A stretch of 64,000 bases of DNA, from contig OZ026530.1 in NCBI GenBank assembly GCA_964019695.1, forward strand, positions 29,680,690 through 29,744,689. Reading direction: 5' to 3'. Below the pieces are notes generated by a model. The model had not been told where the DNA came from and did no database searches. It saw nothing but the letters and a program-made list of their open reading frames with translations. Positions 11,611-22,810 of the stretch are shown here, piece by piece; position 1 is the stretch's first letter, and every line of letters starts with the position of its first letter. A program made the position numbers and the translations under genes. The DNA comes from Loripinus fragilis. Its lineage: Eukaryota; Mollusca; Bivalvia; Lucinida; Lucinidae.

Positions 11611-12135
11611 TTATGTACCAACGCCTATTGGAAAATTTCCGTCTATGAGCGGATCTCTGTTTTCCTTCTCAGATGGTGAAACTCTATGTATACGCTTAAC
11701 CTTGTCCTCTAATGCCCTTCTCATGTTTACCTCTTGTGAATAGAAATTCGTTAATTCAGCGAGCTCTGTTTTTAGTCTAACAATTTCACGTTGGCGCTCA
11801 ACGTTCTGAGAAACGAACTTGTGGACGGTCTTTTTAGTTCATTTTTCAATTTGGACATATTCTCAAACTGCGACTGCATAAGTTATCGAACGAGTTCGCC
11901 AGCTTGTTCTTTTTCCTCATGGAGTTGGTTATATGATGTATCCAAACGGTGCAAACTTGTCTTTAGTTTTTTAATTACCTTAGCAGCACTTTGAAATTTA
12001 GACTTCAAGTTGGAATTTGGCTGAGCGCAACACTGTATAGCCTACTTATAATTTCCTTCATTTGCGTATCATCAAGCTGGAAGAACGGCAACGTAGAACC
12101 CGCATCCTTGTTTTCACGGCGTCTGCTTTCCTCGC
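11611..12135 (-). pseudogene. Decayed coiled-coil protein, C-terminal part
   Basis: Reading the minus strand from 12135 down, three consecutive coding stretches appear in different frames. The first holds residues such as ENKDAGSTLPFFQLDDTQMK. The second holds KVIKKLKTSLHRLDTSYNQL and, after an in-frame TAA, MQSQFENMSKLKNELK. The third holds NVERQREIVRLKTELAELT and EKENRDPLIDGNFP, and ends at a TAA at 11611-11613. The middle and last parts are rich in K, E, L, Q and R with heptad-like spacing, typical of a coiled coil. At least two frameshifts and one nonsense codon separate them, so it is broken. The upstream end abuts the right copy of the 1.95-kb element. I do not recognise the parent protein; it could be host or element-derived. 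Confidence 0.6.
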
Positions 12136-14089
12136 AAGGCCGTCGTCGCCGGTCCGGCAGGACGGCGAGCGCCGGACCACTTTTTTGGACGAGTATTTCT
12201 GCCGTATCCCTTTTTCTCGTTTTGGCTCATTTTTCTTTGCGCTTACCTCTCATTTTCAATTTATTGATGCAATCATCGATAACGCTCGTTGCGCGTGTCA
12301 TCCATAGACCGACCTAGTCAAGGTGTGAAAACATTGAAAAACAATGCAATTATTATAATGACAGTTATCTTACTTATGGGCCGTGTCGAGAGAAAACCTG
12401 ACGTAGTTGCATTCGAAGATTAAAGGCGCAGACCAGCCTACACATCCGCGCAGTCTGATCAGTGCCTTTGTTGTTCGTCCTCTTGAAAGTACAATCGTTA
12501 AACTTGCTACACGCAAAATTTCAGCTTTCTAGCTACATGTACTCGCTGTAACTGAGTAGGTTGGTTTGAGTCTTGCATGGTCGTAAACCCTAAAGACAGG
12601 TCTTCTCGCATTGAGGCCCAGATAATTTCTATGCGCCAGTTTCATTTCCCTCAAATTGACATTTTTTCAAGGCTTCTAAACGACTGAGTATGTTTAAACG
12701 TTATGGACATCGTGGGCATGTGTTGTTACAATTCATTCCGTTACGGATATACAAGTTATGCCTGTTCCAATTCAGCCCAAGACTTTTCGGTTCCCACAAC
12801 GTTCATTCGACTTTTAAGAAGCATGAACAGAGAAGGGCTAAGCCGTCGTAGTTTGACAGTAGGCCCTGGCTTCATTACGATATTCAAAGCCAAAGATCTC
12901 ACGTTATGCCTATCGCAAGGGAACTCATCAAGGAAAGTTGTGCAGCAAAAATCTAGATCCTTAAAGACATAGAAAATTTAGCAATAATACTGGTACCACT
13001 CATTATGATTCTCTTCAGGGGTCATACATCTTGTCCTACCAAGGGTTGCGATTGTCTTATGGTCGAAAGGTAGATACGACGAAACCTTCGCTGGTGAAGA
13101 TGGGGGTCATATTGGACAGATCAAAGGCTAATCTTTATTAGGTGATTATGACTTCCTTACAGGGGGCAATAAAGTGGTCCCATGGAGGGATTAGGTATTT
13201 TCTGATAAAATATTTATCTTTATCTTAGTGAAAGAAATTGTGTTGTATACAGGTAAGTCCCCTCTTGAGGCCCCTTTAAGTTTGTGAGATACTGAAACTG
13301 TCCCTTATCAGTAAATTCACTAATGATTCCATATATCACAAAATATGTGCCTTTAAACATGTTAAAGTAAAGAGTGTACTAATTGAAAAGACGCTTATGC
13401 ACATCTTTTCGTGAAGTACAACCATGCGCGGAGCCAGAAAGTTATGTCAGAGGTGGTCCAACTTTGACTCTTTTTTTAGCTGATGAGGGGAGGGAAGATC
13501 AAAATACCACTATATGCGGGTCATCATTGGCCCGCCAGCGAAACGCCATTTCGCTGGCGGGCCGATAATGGCCCAACATTGAATGCTGGCTTGGTAGCTT
13601 TGTGATTTTTCAGGAGATCTGGACCAGTATTGCTTAGAAACCCTAATTTTTGTGATTTTTCGGGGGGGGGGGTCCGGACCCCCTGTCCCCCCTCTGGATC
13701 CGTCCATGACAACCAAGGATCAGTGCTAAAAGTACTTTGCCAAAACCTGCGGAAACTTAGGCGACATAATGTCTTAGAAATATGCGAAGAAAAAGTATAA
13801 AAAAAATCGTGACTATCTGAAAACCATTATGTTCAGAATTCGTTTTTTCTCACGCGCCAAGAAATATCTTTTCTAGCAAAAAATCGTGATTAGAATCTGG
13901 TTCCAAACGCATAAAAACCCATTAAAAACTCGCAACGAAGCGCTAAATATTCAAAAATTTCTCGCGGGAGACCCCTAACCCCCCTAACGAGAGGGGGAGT
14001 CCCCCTCTCGTGCTCTCCCCCCTCTCGTGCCGTCGGCACTCGATGATTTCCTCCGCCGGACCACTTTTAAATATGCGGCGACGGCCCTG
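12136..14089 (-). mobile_element. 1.95-kb DNA transposon-like element, right copy
   Basis: This is the reverse complement of 2517-4470, starting AAGGCCGTCGTCGCC and ending CGGCGACGGCCCTG. Only a few substitutions were noted, for example CGCAGTCTG near 12447 against its partner near 4152, and one in the CTCCTCCTC/CTCCCCCTC word. Flanks are ...CCTCGC and TCTCGT, sharing only CTCG in register, so a clean target duplication is not evident. The nested MITE copy at 13423-13708 is shared with the left element, so it was present before the two copies separated. No transposase is seen. Confidence 0.7.
13423..13708 (-). mobile_element. Palindromic MITE, family M1, nested in right element
   Basis: This is the mirror of 2898-3184, with ends CATGCGCGGAGCCAG and GGATCCGTCCATG. 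The hairpin CGCCAGCGAAACGCCATTTC followed by GCTGGCGGGCC is intact. Its presence at the same place in both large copies dates it before their duplication. Confidence 0.75.
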
Positions 14090-14093
14090 TCTC

Positions 14094-14275
14094 GTCTGCA
14101 GAAATGTTTAAGAAGCCTCTATGGCAAACAGTGTGGACCCAGATCAGAAAGGAGCAGTCTGTTCTGGGTCCACGCTGTTTGCGTCTATACTTAATTCGTC
14201 AGTAATGCTAGGCAATTATTTGCAGCAGACGACATTTTGAGATGCATTTTTTTCTTGGCGCTTTAAAGGTTAAAG
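14094..14275. mobile_element. Foldback MITE, family M2
   Basis: It begins CGTCTGCAGAAATG, contains the hairpin GTGTGGACCCAGATCAG ... CTGTTCTGGGTCCACGCTG, and ends CAGCAGACGACATTTTG. It closely resembles 10311-10535 and directly abuts the right 1.95-kb element. Confidence 0.6.
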
Positions 14276-14833
14276 CATGCATAATTTCCAAATACTTGAT
14301 GGGAAAAGAGGACGCTTGTTGCTTAGTAACGAAAATGTTAATAAAGCTCACTTGGCCGGATGTCTTAATATGATTACCATGGTTATTGTCGTAGGCAGAT
14401 CAGTTCCAAAAATGATTTATTTTATAAACTACAGTATATCCACAAAATTAATTTCCCATAGACTTTAATGCATTTTCGTGTTAACAAGAATCTCGGTACT
14501 GCGGCATATAAACATTGAATAGCAATTACTTTGAAATTGTTGTAAACTGCGGCTAAACACTAGATGTATGTACTGTACAATTTTGATGACGTTTCGTCTT
14601 TAACAGTTTAAACTTTTACAAAAATTTTGAAAATGCCACTTTTTCATTGATGTCAATGGTGAAGTTGTCAAAAATGTCTCAAATATTCATGCAAATTGTT
14701 TTAAATATCTGTGTCTTTACAGAGTATGGGTGGAATTTAATGAAACTTTTAAGATTACTACCTTATTCATTTAACTTTCAAACGATACATAAAGCATAAA
14801 AACATAATATTATGCTGGCAAGCTGTAACATAG

Positions 14834-15041
14834 TACTTTCGTGCCAGCCAAGAGTGACAGTGACGTCGTGTTTTTGCAATGATAAGTAAAGCATCAACTT
14901 GTACGCTCCACTTGAGCTAATGCGAATCGATAGATCACTTGCGGATAGGATTAATACACAAGTGATCTATCGATTCTAAGTTCCTGATAATTTTGTAAAC
15001 AAAACACGACGTCACTGCCACTCTTCGCTCGCAGGACAGTA
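14834..15041. mobile_element. Foldback MITE, family M3 (ACTGTCGTGCC ends)
   Basis: It starts TACTTTCGTGCCAGCC and ends in GCTCGCAGGACAGTA. Inside are inverted GACAGTGACGTCGTG / CACGACGTCACTGCCAC blocks, and a central inverted pair GCGAATCGATAGATCACTTG / CAAGTGATCTATCGATTC. Copies with the same nested layout are at 23361-23590 and 29734-29964. Non-coding. Confidence 0.75.
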
Positions 15042-15319
15042 CATTTTCTTAAAAATGTGAAAATGCACTGACGTCTGTTGGATTTCTTACGTTGTGGAAT
15101 TAATTTTATTCGATGACTGTACAACATAGATTAACTATTCTGTGAAACTCAAATATGACAAAGCCATCTCTGAAAGCTGCAGCAGAGAGGGTGGTGCACC
15201 CTACATAATACAAAACTGCAAACTGGGACAAATCTACTGTTATAACATTGTAAGTTACATATGTAGTAGGGATAGGTATATAACACACTTCTACTGCCTT
15301 GCGGTAGAAGCCGGCTTTT

Positions 15320-15385
15320 ACAGCGACGTGGTAGAGTGTTTGCCTGTAGATCCAGCGACCTGGGTTCGAATCCCGGCTGGGACAG
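15320..15385 (+). mobile_element. tRNA-like SINE head or tRNA pseudogene
   Basis: The sequence has an A-box-like CGTGGTAGAGTG and a perfect B box GGTTCGAATCC in a pairable T arm (CTGGG TTCGAAT CCCGG). The 3' side CTGGGAC would be the acceptor strand, but its partner GTCCCAG is absent upstream, so a functional cloverleaf does not form. It is best read as the head of a SINE or a decayed tRNA copy just upstream of the B-box/NHL gene. Confidence 0.5.
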
Positions 15386-15470
15386 GTAAAATATTTTCGC
15401 TCTACGACAATGGTTACCTATTTTTCAGTATATTGTCAAGTCTTACTTTTCGTTTATCTTTCATACAGAT

Positions 15471-16747
15471 ATGGCCAGGCGAGTTCTGTCAGAATGTTCA
15501 CCTCCAATGGAGATGAGCTGCGGTCCACCGGAAGAAGTCACCGAGGACTCCATTCCGGAAGTTGAAGACGAGCCTCGTTGTGATCCCTGCTCAGAGAAGG
15601 GAGACAACATTGTTGCTGAAGACTATTGTCCTGATTGTTCGCAGCATTATTGTCCAAACTGCAGTGACGTCCACGGCAGGTTAAGTATTACTCGGAGGCA
15701 TGTTACAAGGAAGGCAAAGGGCGTACGTCCAACCCAAGAATTCGATACCATCGAGTCCACACCACCGCCGATCCGCGAACGTTCTTACAAGGACAAAAGT
15801 CCAGCACACCCTATTGTTCCTCCACGCCCACCTGTCAGACCAGTGGCTCAAGGTAACGCAGTTCAAGACCACCAGTATCCCCCGCTCCTCCTGCTCTGAA
15901 GCCTCCGAAATTCGAAAGCAAATGTCGATTTAACGTCAAGTTGTCCAATGATCAAGAAGGGTGTGACATCTTTGGAATTGACATCACTCCTGACAGAAGA
16001 ATGTTCGTGGCCGATTTAGCTAATGACAAGATAAAGGTATTTCGCACGGATGGAATGTTCTTATCTTCCGTTTACATGGCTGCACCGGTGAGCATATTTG
16101 TTGTGGACAACACTGAGGCGTTGGTAAGCCACTGGTCTAGGAATAGTTTCAGCATCTTAGATATAAGTCAGTCGAGGCCATTTGTAGACGAAGTTGTGAC
16201 ACTTGAGTGTGCTGTCAAGTCAGTTTCTTCTTTACCAAGTACTGACAAATACTTTGTCACATGTCTAGACCAGCCGAGGTCTGTGAAGATGGTTGACCGG
16301 ATAGGATATGTGTTGTGGTCGACTTCTGTCGATCGTATGGGTAGGCAAATATTTGGGCGCCCCCTGTACAATACTTGCTATGTGGAAAATGGCAGGCCTG
16401 TCGTTGTTGTTTCGGATTTCATAAAAAATTCGGTGACCAAGCTTGACGGTCGGACCGGACAATTAATCAAAGTCAACACGCTTAAAGACGTCCAACATCC
16501 GGGTCCTGCTTCCATTAGCGTGGATACTTCCGGTGGCTATATCTTTTTAAACTACATTGGCAGTTGGGTAGTTGGGGTGAGATGCTTGGACTTGAAGCTT
16601 TCTGGAGCCTTCGTTCTTGGTAAACCAGACAAAGGCAAATGTTTATCGTGTGTTAAGTTCGATCCTGCTGAGCGCACACTATATGTTGGCTTTGACTCAA
16701 CTTTAAGTGGTAACAGGAATATTATTGAAGGATACAGGGTGGTTTAG
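15471..16747 (+). CDS. B-box zinc finger and NHL-type beta-propeller protein (TRIM-like), one frame break
   Basis: The first part (15471-15899) reads from ATG and holds a B-box-like zinc finger: C37, C40, C53, C56, C61, C64, H68 and H77, then a proline-rich linker. The second part (from about 15860, open to 16747) continues with PPKFESKCRFNVKLS and blades such as IFGIDITPDRRMFVADL, typical of NHL-repeat propellers. No RING domain is visible. Such proteins are expanded in molluscs and often act in ubiquitin or innate immune signalling (family knowledge; this member's role is unknown). The two parts are one base out of frame around 15860-15890, next to a C5 run at 15879-15883. This could be an assembly error, a null allele or an early pseudogene; I found no sensible intron that fixes it. 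TTTCATACAG just before the ATG looks like a splice acceptor, so a 5' exon is possible. Confidence 0.75.
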
Positions 16748-16767
16748 TATGAACTGTGTTACAGGTG

Positions 16768-17378
16768 CCAGGAGGTTACTGAGAGATTTACAGACTAAAA
16801 AACGGAGAGAATCCTCTGATATAAACTAAAACCAGGAGGTTTCTGAGAGATTTACAGACTGAAAAACAGATGGGATCCTCTGATATAGTGAACCTAAAAC
16901 CATGAGGTTTCTGAGAGATTTACAGACTGAAAAAACCCCGGAGAGAATCCTCTGATAAAGTGAACCTAAAACCAGGAGGTTTCTGAGAGATTTACAGACT
17001 GAAAAACAGATGGGATCCTCTGATATAGTGAGCATAAAATCAGGAGGTTTCTGAGAGATTTACAGAATGAAAAACAGATGGGATCCTCTGTTATAGCGAA
17101 CCTAAAACTAGGCGGTTTCTGAGAGATTTAGAGACTGAAAAACAGATGGGATCCTCTGATAAAGTGAGCATAAAATCAGGAGGTTTCTGAGAGATTTACA
17201 GAATGAAAAACAGATGGGATCCTCTGTTATAGCGAACCTAAAACTAGGCGGTTTCTGAGAGATTTAGAGACTGAAAAACGGATGGGATCCTCTGATATAG
17301 TGAGCATAAAATCAAGAGGTTTCTGAGAGATTTACAGGCTGAAAACGGATAGGATCTTCTGATATAGTGGACCTAAAA
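16768..17378 (+). repeat. 68-bp minisatellite, nine units
   Basis: Nine head-to-tail units contain GGTTTCTGAGAGATTTACAG, then GATGGGATCCTCTGATATAG and a CCTAAAAC or CATAAAAT joint. Units differ by substitutions and small indels. The pair at 17040-17175 is repeated nearly exactly at 17176-17311, showing a 136-bp higher-order step. The array starts 21 bp after the stop codon of the B-box/NHL gene, so it may lie in the 3' UTR. Confidence 0.9.
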
Positions 17379-19439
17379 GCAAACTGAAACCAGCGAAATG
17401 TAAAATGTTGCTTCTCATTGCCGGCTAGTGGGATTTTAGGACTTTTTTTTTGCTGGTGGCTTCAACTATATCCTTTCTTTTTTGATGCGAGTAGTGAAGG
17501 CTCTGATATGACAGTTTGTATGAGCAAGATTGTCTAAGCCTTCGCTACTCGCATTTCCAAAATCTGACGAGCTGGTTCAATCAATGAGTCTGTTCATGAA
17601 AGCTACTGGAAAGTGTAGCAACTCTACACATTGGCGTAGCTCACATTACGGAATTACGCACGAGTGTAATAAAAATAGTAACATTCAAGGGAGGTCACCT
17701 TATGTGGTAAAAATGATTTCCCATGCCATAAGGAACTGCTCTTAAAGGAATGAATTCGCTCCCTCTTGGAGCGAATTATTTCCTTTAAGAGAAGTCCCAT
17801 TATTAAAGGGACGCAATTTGATTAAATCACCGTTTGATGCAGAAGTTTTCCCTAGATAGGCGTAACTTTTTCAGCGTTTTGGCTACGCCATTGCTATACA
17901 CATCCATCTTCGACTGTCTACTTCGTTCCTTTCGTAGCGAAGTGGACTTAGTACCATTGGCTTGAGAAGATGACACACCTCTTTTTTTAAAATTTATTTT
18001 TATTTCTCTACTGACATGTTCTCAACAATATCACAGGACAAATAGTACATGCATGTAATATGGTATCATTTCGATTCAAGGTCTATGCTATTACATATAA
18101 AAAATACGAAATATGAGTCGCAACGCTAAAAAGAGTCCATCTGGTAAATATTTGACCATGGGCTGCCCTTGGCATATACTTTTATATTCTAAATAAAGAA
18201 AGACAAATTGTGTCATCTATTAAAACTGCATCAAGAGTTAAACTAAGGATACAATTTGTGTAAGCCAACCAGATATGTGCCTACCCGAGCGTACCTGAAT
18301 GAACTCTCTTAGCGCTGCGGATAATCTCTCGAACAGACATACTAAATTTATAGCTTTTACAAAATCATCTGTATCACTAAAAATTCTCTGTACATGTTTG
18401 AGGTTTCCTACTTTTCAATTGAAAAGGCAGTGGAAAAAAAACAGATTTAGTCTACACAGCATACAAAGCCAAAAGCAGCGTGTGCACAGCGTCGTGGTGC
18501 TATACAAAGAACTAAACTGGCGCTGCCGGTATTGCCAGTTTTGTCCGCCTTTTGGAAAGCTACTGTACTGTGCACTCAAGCATGGTGAATAAATATGATT
18601 ACTAAGCCCTGTCACTAGATGACCCACCTTTCTGTTAGCCAAAGAGAATTCGAATTTCCATACGTTTAACCAAATTAAAGAGCTATACCCCTGAATATAA
18701 ACTTGGTACAGCCCCTACCTTATCTGTGCAGAGCAACATTACCACACTGACCAGATTGGGAATGCTCCTACTGCTCCGCATTTCGCTCGAATATGAAAAA
18801 GGCCCTCCAGTGACATGGCTTACCGTATCATGTACATGTTTAAAATACGTGTTAGCATTGGTACTTCTGTGAGGGATTATAAATTCTGCTGGTGGATTAA
18901 TATATTTCAAATAGAAGATTTTTTCGTTTCATGTCTCAGCATAGTACCTTGAAAAAATCACAAGGAGTAAGGTATGAAAATATAATCTGTCCTCGGTGTG
19001 GGGATCTGTTTTATGGACTGTAAATATGTATGGTTGTGGGTGTATAGAATACATTATTTAAATGATTGATGTACACGGTGCCCCCCTCCAATTTGTGCAG
19101 AAAATATGAAGTTACATACTTGAATCGCCGTTATTAATTGATATTATAATATAACGAGCATAATGAGAATATCTATACTTATGATACAGTCTAACCTTTA
19201 GAGGGTAATTTACCTATTTTAGCCAAGACCAATTGAACCGATTGAATCCATTCCGGAATTTAGGAAACACCTGGTAGCATTTTTATTCGAATTTGAATAG
19301 ACTTCTATATTAGCGATTAGTGGAGACCCTGACCAGACATCACAATCATGGACATCTCGTTTGGATCTAAACTGCTCTGCTTTTGTCCCTTATAATGGGC
19401 ATACCACTCCTATGGATAGCCGCAAATACTAGTTTTGGT
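17379..19439. other. Gene-free stretch with small hairpins
   Basis: No gene is supported. Two inverted features stand out: GATGCGAGTAGTGAAGG (near 17482) facing CCTTCGCTACTCGCAT (near 17538), and the hairpin at 17739-17791. The rest is AT-rich with no recognised repeat. The end near 19200-19440 may include the 3' UTR of the LINE that follows. Confidence 0.45.
17739..17791. repeat. Short near-perfect hairpin
   Basis: CTCTTAAAGGAATGAATTCG plus CTCC is followed by a short loop and the near complement ending CCTTTAAGAG. About 23 of 24 positions pair. It may be a tiny foldback element; orientation and function are unknown. Confidence 0.6.
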
Positions 19440-19459
19440 ACCTCCTTGCAATGAAAGTC

Positions 19460-22051
19460 CTAATTGTTTTCAAAGATTTGTAACCATTTCTGCCAATATT
19501 TTGTAAATTTTGGAAACCGATCTGCTTTAATAGATATTTTCTTTTCAATGTGTATGAAAAACTTAAGTTCTTTGACCCATTCAGCAATATTCAAACCTTT
19601 GTTGTTTATACGACATTTGTAAATATAAAATCTTGTTAAAATTAGAATATAGTTAATAGGTTTACTAAATTCACTTTGATTACATATACCGAAAAGTGCA
19701 CGTTTCTTATCAATGTTTACCAAGTATTGATTTTTTTCGTAGATCCAATTTTCGATATTTTCCCAAAATTCCATTACTACATTACAGTACCAGAATAAAT
19801 GTTCAATTTTTTCGGGGACTCTTTTGCAAAATGTGCATAAACTGTCTTGGGTAATGCCACATTTCAGCAGTAAATCATTGGTAGCTAAAATTCTGTGAAA
19901 GAGTCTATATTGAAACCAGTGTAGTTTCGTATTACCTGAGCTTTTAGCTGGAATTTTATAGATTTGGCACCAATCTAGATTTTCAGTCTCGAATATACCA
20001 TTCCATTTAATCTGACTTTTGGGTATTATTTTTTTTTCATTTAAAATCTTATACATATCTCTACAGCCTTTATTGCTTTTTAATATAGTTTTGACGTTGA
20101 ATGGTATGTTGTTATTAGCTAGTGGGACTGGACCAATATTAATTTCCTTTTTCCTAAATATAATTTAAAACCGCGGTTCTGACACTAAAATACTGCATAA
20201 AATCTATTTGCAAGTTATATCTATTTGAGAACTGATTTAAGCTCATAATAGTTCCATCTTCGTTTAGTAGGTCTTTAATGAAATATATGCTTTTTTCGTA
20301 CCATCTTCTGTAGAAAAACGAATTATGTGCTATTGTTATATCTTTGTTGTTCCAAATATTTGTTGATCCTATTTCATCTGGTTTAGTTTGGTTTTGTTTG
20401 TTGCAAATATGAATCCAGGATTCTAGAACATCGTTCCAAAATATGTTGTTCTTGTTTCTTATGAGCCCTTTTGTAAATTCCAGTCCCCTATTTATTAAAT
20501 CCTTAATTTTAGTATATTTTGATTCGAAAACGGATACATACTTTGAATCATTAGCTAATAAACGGCGAATCCATGTTGATTTCAACGCACATATATAATT
20601 TTTTAAGTTTATCATTTTTAGGCCTCCTCTATCATATTCTTGCATTAGTATGTCACGTTTTATTCTATCTGTTCCTGACTGCCAAATAAAGTGGAAAAAG
20701 TTTTTTTGTAAATTATTTATGATTTCTTCGGTTGGATTTGACAGTGCTATAAATAAGTGATTTAATTTAGATATAACAATAGTTTTTAGGACTGTTATTC
20801 TTCCAAAGGTTGTAAGTTTCCTCTTAGACCATATTTTAAGTTCTTTTTCTATTTGCTCTATTTTATCTTTATAATTGATTTTTACCATTGTGTCTAAATT
20901 ACACGAAAACTTTATTCCTAATATATCAAAGTTGGTTTGGTTCCAGTTAAGTTTAAGTCTATGATTAAAAGTTTCCCCACCAAATTTTTTACAACCTATC
21001 CATATGGCTCTTGTTTTCGAACTATTCACTTTGAGGTTAGACAATTTAGCAAATGAGTCTAAGGTTTTAATAGCTGCTGCCAGTGATTGTTCAGAACCGT
21101 CCAATATAATTGTCGTGTCATCCGCGAATTGTGATAAAATATGCTCGACATCACCAATTTTAACTCCCTTAATATCCTTATTTTGTTTAAGCATCAAAGA
21201 TAGCACTTCAGCACACAGTAAAAATATATACGGAGAAGGGGGGTCACCTTGTCTACATCCTCTGCCTATATTAAAAAAAAATCAGAAAGAAATCCACACT
21301 AGGTGACGGCAGATGAGATATTATTATATAATACAGAGATCCATTTTTTCATTGACGGTCCAAATTTAAAAAAATCCAGAACTTTTCCAATAAATTCCCA
21401 GGATATGGAGTCAAATGCTTTTTCGAAATCAACAATTAATAAAAGTCCAGGTATATTTTCCTCTTCAACGTAGTTCATTAAATCATATATAAGTCTGGTG
21501 TTCTCACCAATATATCGACCAGATAAAAAACCTGTTTGATCTGATGATATTAGTTTTGGAAGAACAGATTTTATTCTTTGCGCAATACACCCCGAAGCAA
21601 TTTTGTAAATAACATTTAAAAGAGTTATGGGACGCCAGTTTTTTAGAAATTGCCTTGGTTTATCTCCTTTTGGAAGACATGTGATAATTCCCTGCCTTTG
21701 TGTTACGGAAAATGTGCCTTTATGATATCCTTCATTTATAGAACGTTTAATAAAATGTTTAAAATCTTTGAAAAAGAATTTAAAAAATTCAACTGTAAAG
21801 CCATCTGAACCAGGGCTCTTATTATTTTTCATATTTCGAAGTACTTTAGAAATTTCGGCAGCTGTTATTTCGCCTTCAAGGCTCGATGATTCAATATCTG
21901 TCAGAACTGGATGCTGCAAATTATTCAGAATATCTTGATCATTTATATCTGTTTTGCTGTTAAATGGTGCATATAAGTTTGAATAAAAATGTTGGACTTC
22001 TTTTAAAATTTCTTCCTGAGATGTTATTACATTGCCATTTTCTTGATGCAC
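19460..22051 (-). pseudogene. LINE reverse transcriptase and zinc-knuckle region, several breaks
   Basis: The first frame (21299-22051) contains GSDGFTVEFF, NWRPITLLNV, DQTGFLSGRY and the motif A aspartate in LLIVDFEKAFDS (D208 of that frame). A TAG and a two-base excess in a T9 run lie near 21270-21298. The next frame holds RGCRQGDPPSPY and the catalytic SQFADDTTI (residues 27-30 after its first ATG at 21206), running to 20154. A one-base shift near 20150 leads to the last frame, ending at 19460, with the knuckle C74-x2-C77-x8-H86-x4-C91. All RT motifs survive, so the element decayed fairly recently, but no single protein can be made. Confidence 0.85.
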
Positions 22052-22086
22052 TTTTGGTATTGTTTTATTGACAAAATTTCTAGACT

Positions 22087-22796
22087 CTAAGCTGCAAAAA
22101 TATCGCGTTGGTTTCTAGGTAAGATCTTATGACTTTGTACACTTGGCATGAAATTTTCTGAAATTAGAAAGTAGTCAAGACGTGCTTGTTTTAAAGGATG
22201 GGGTCTACGCCATGTGAAAGATTTTTCAAATTCATGTAATTCTCTGTATGGATCTATTAGATTAAGCTCATCGTTAATTGTTAAAATGCACTCTTTAGCT
22301 TTAGGGTTATTAACATGAAGATAGTTAAAAGTATCTAAATTCTGGTCTTGTACTACATTGAAGTCTCCGACCATGATACATGTATCATTTCCTATTTCCT
22401 CGATTGAATCCGCTATTTTTCTGAAAAAATCTGGTCGATCCTCATTGGGCCCATAAATGGTAACTAAAGTAAGTTTTTTTTATCTTCAATTATCATCTCT
22501 AATAGTATAAAATTTCCTTCACCATCTTTTTTTATATTAACTATTTTATATTCCAAATTGTTGCTGAATAGAATGCATACGCCTTTAGAGTTTGAAGTAT
22601 ACGAGTTGAATACAATATTACCACCCCATTCCGCCATAATATATGGCTCTAAGTTTTCCGTAAAATGTGTTTCTTGAAGACAATAAATCTGCATATTTTT
22701 ACTTCTCAGGTAGTGAAATACGTCTTTACGTTTTTGTGGGTCGTTTAGCCCCCTCACGTTAGAGGACGATATTCTGACAACATTATGTGAAGTCAT
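22087..22796 (-). pseudogene. LINE endonuclease domain, frameshifted and truncated
   Basis: The first frame (22464-22796) starts with an ATG at 22796 and shows SSNVRGL and LQETH (N13 and E42), the first two motifs of apurinic-type endonucleases that nick target DNA for retrotransposition. A break near 22464-22470, next to a T8 run, moves the reading to another frame. That frame (22087-22374) has GDFN and TWRRPHP...RLDYFL, further endonuclease motifs. The final catalytic SDH motif expected after ILPRNQR is missing; a stop follows and the next readable part is already the linker (SRNFVNKTIPKVH). This indicates an internal deletion. The enzyme would be inactive. Confidence 0.8.
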
Positions 22797-22810
22797 AATC
22801 CACCAGCAAA

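Larger units (their letters stand above)
19440..22810 (-). mobile_element. L1/Tx1-type LINE, 5' to 3' on minus strand, non-functional
   Basis: Reading right to left the order is AP endonuclease, reverse transcriptase, C-terminal zinc knuckle, as in L1-clade LINEs. The wording of the RT (NWRPITLLNVIYK, SSDQTGFLSGRY) fits the L1/Tx1 group. The coding region carries several lesions: a frameshift near 22464, a junction near 22090 where the end of the endonuclease and part of the linker are missing, a TAG at about 21298, a frameshift in a T run near 21275 and another near 20150. No ORF1 is seen upstream, so the 5' part is lost or truncated. Exact element ends could not be fixed. Confidence 0.85.

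Noticed and set aside
15320..15385. Functional tRNA gene
   Set aside because: The B box and T arm are good, but the acceptor stem partner is missing and no full cloverleaf forms.
15853..15901. A 49-base intron repairing the B-box/NHL frame
   Set aside because: Using the GT at 15853 and the AG at 15900 leaves the wrong frame, and the alternative that fits the frame (AG at 15875) would be only 23 bases.
16768..17378. CRISPR-like array
   Set aside because: The units are contiguous 68-bp minisatellite repeats without unique spacers, in animal DNA.
19460..22796. Active LINE
   Set aside because: At least three frame changes, one in-frame stop and a lost endonuclease motif make it non-functional.
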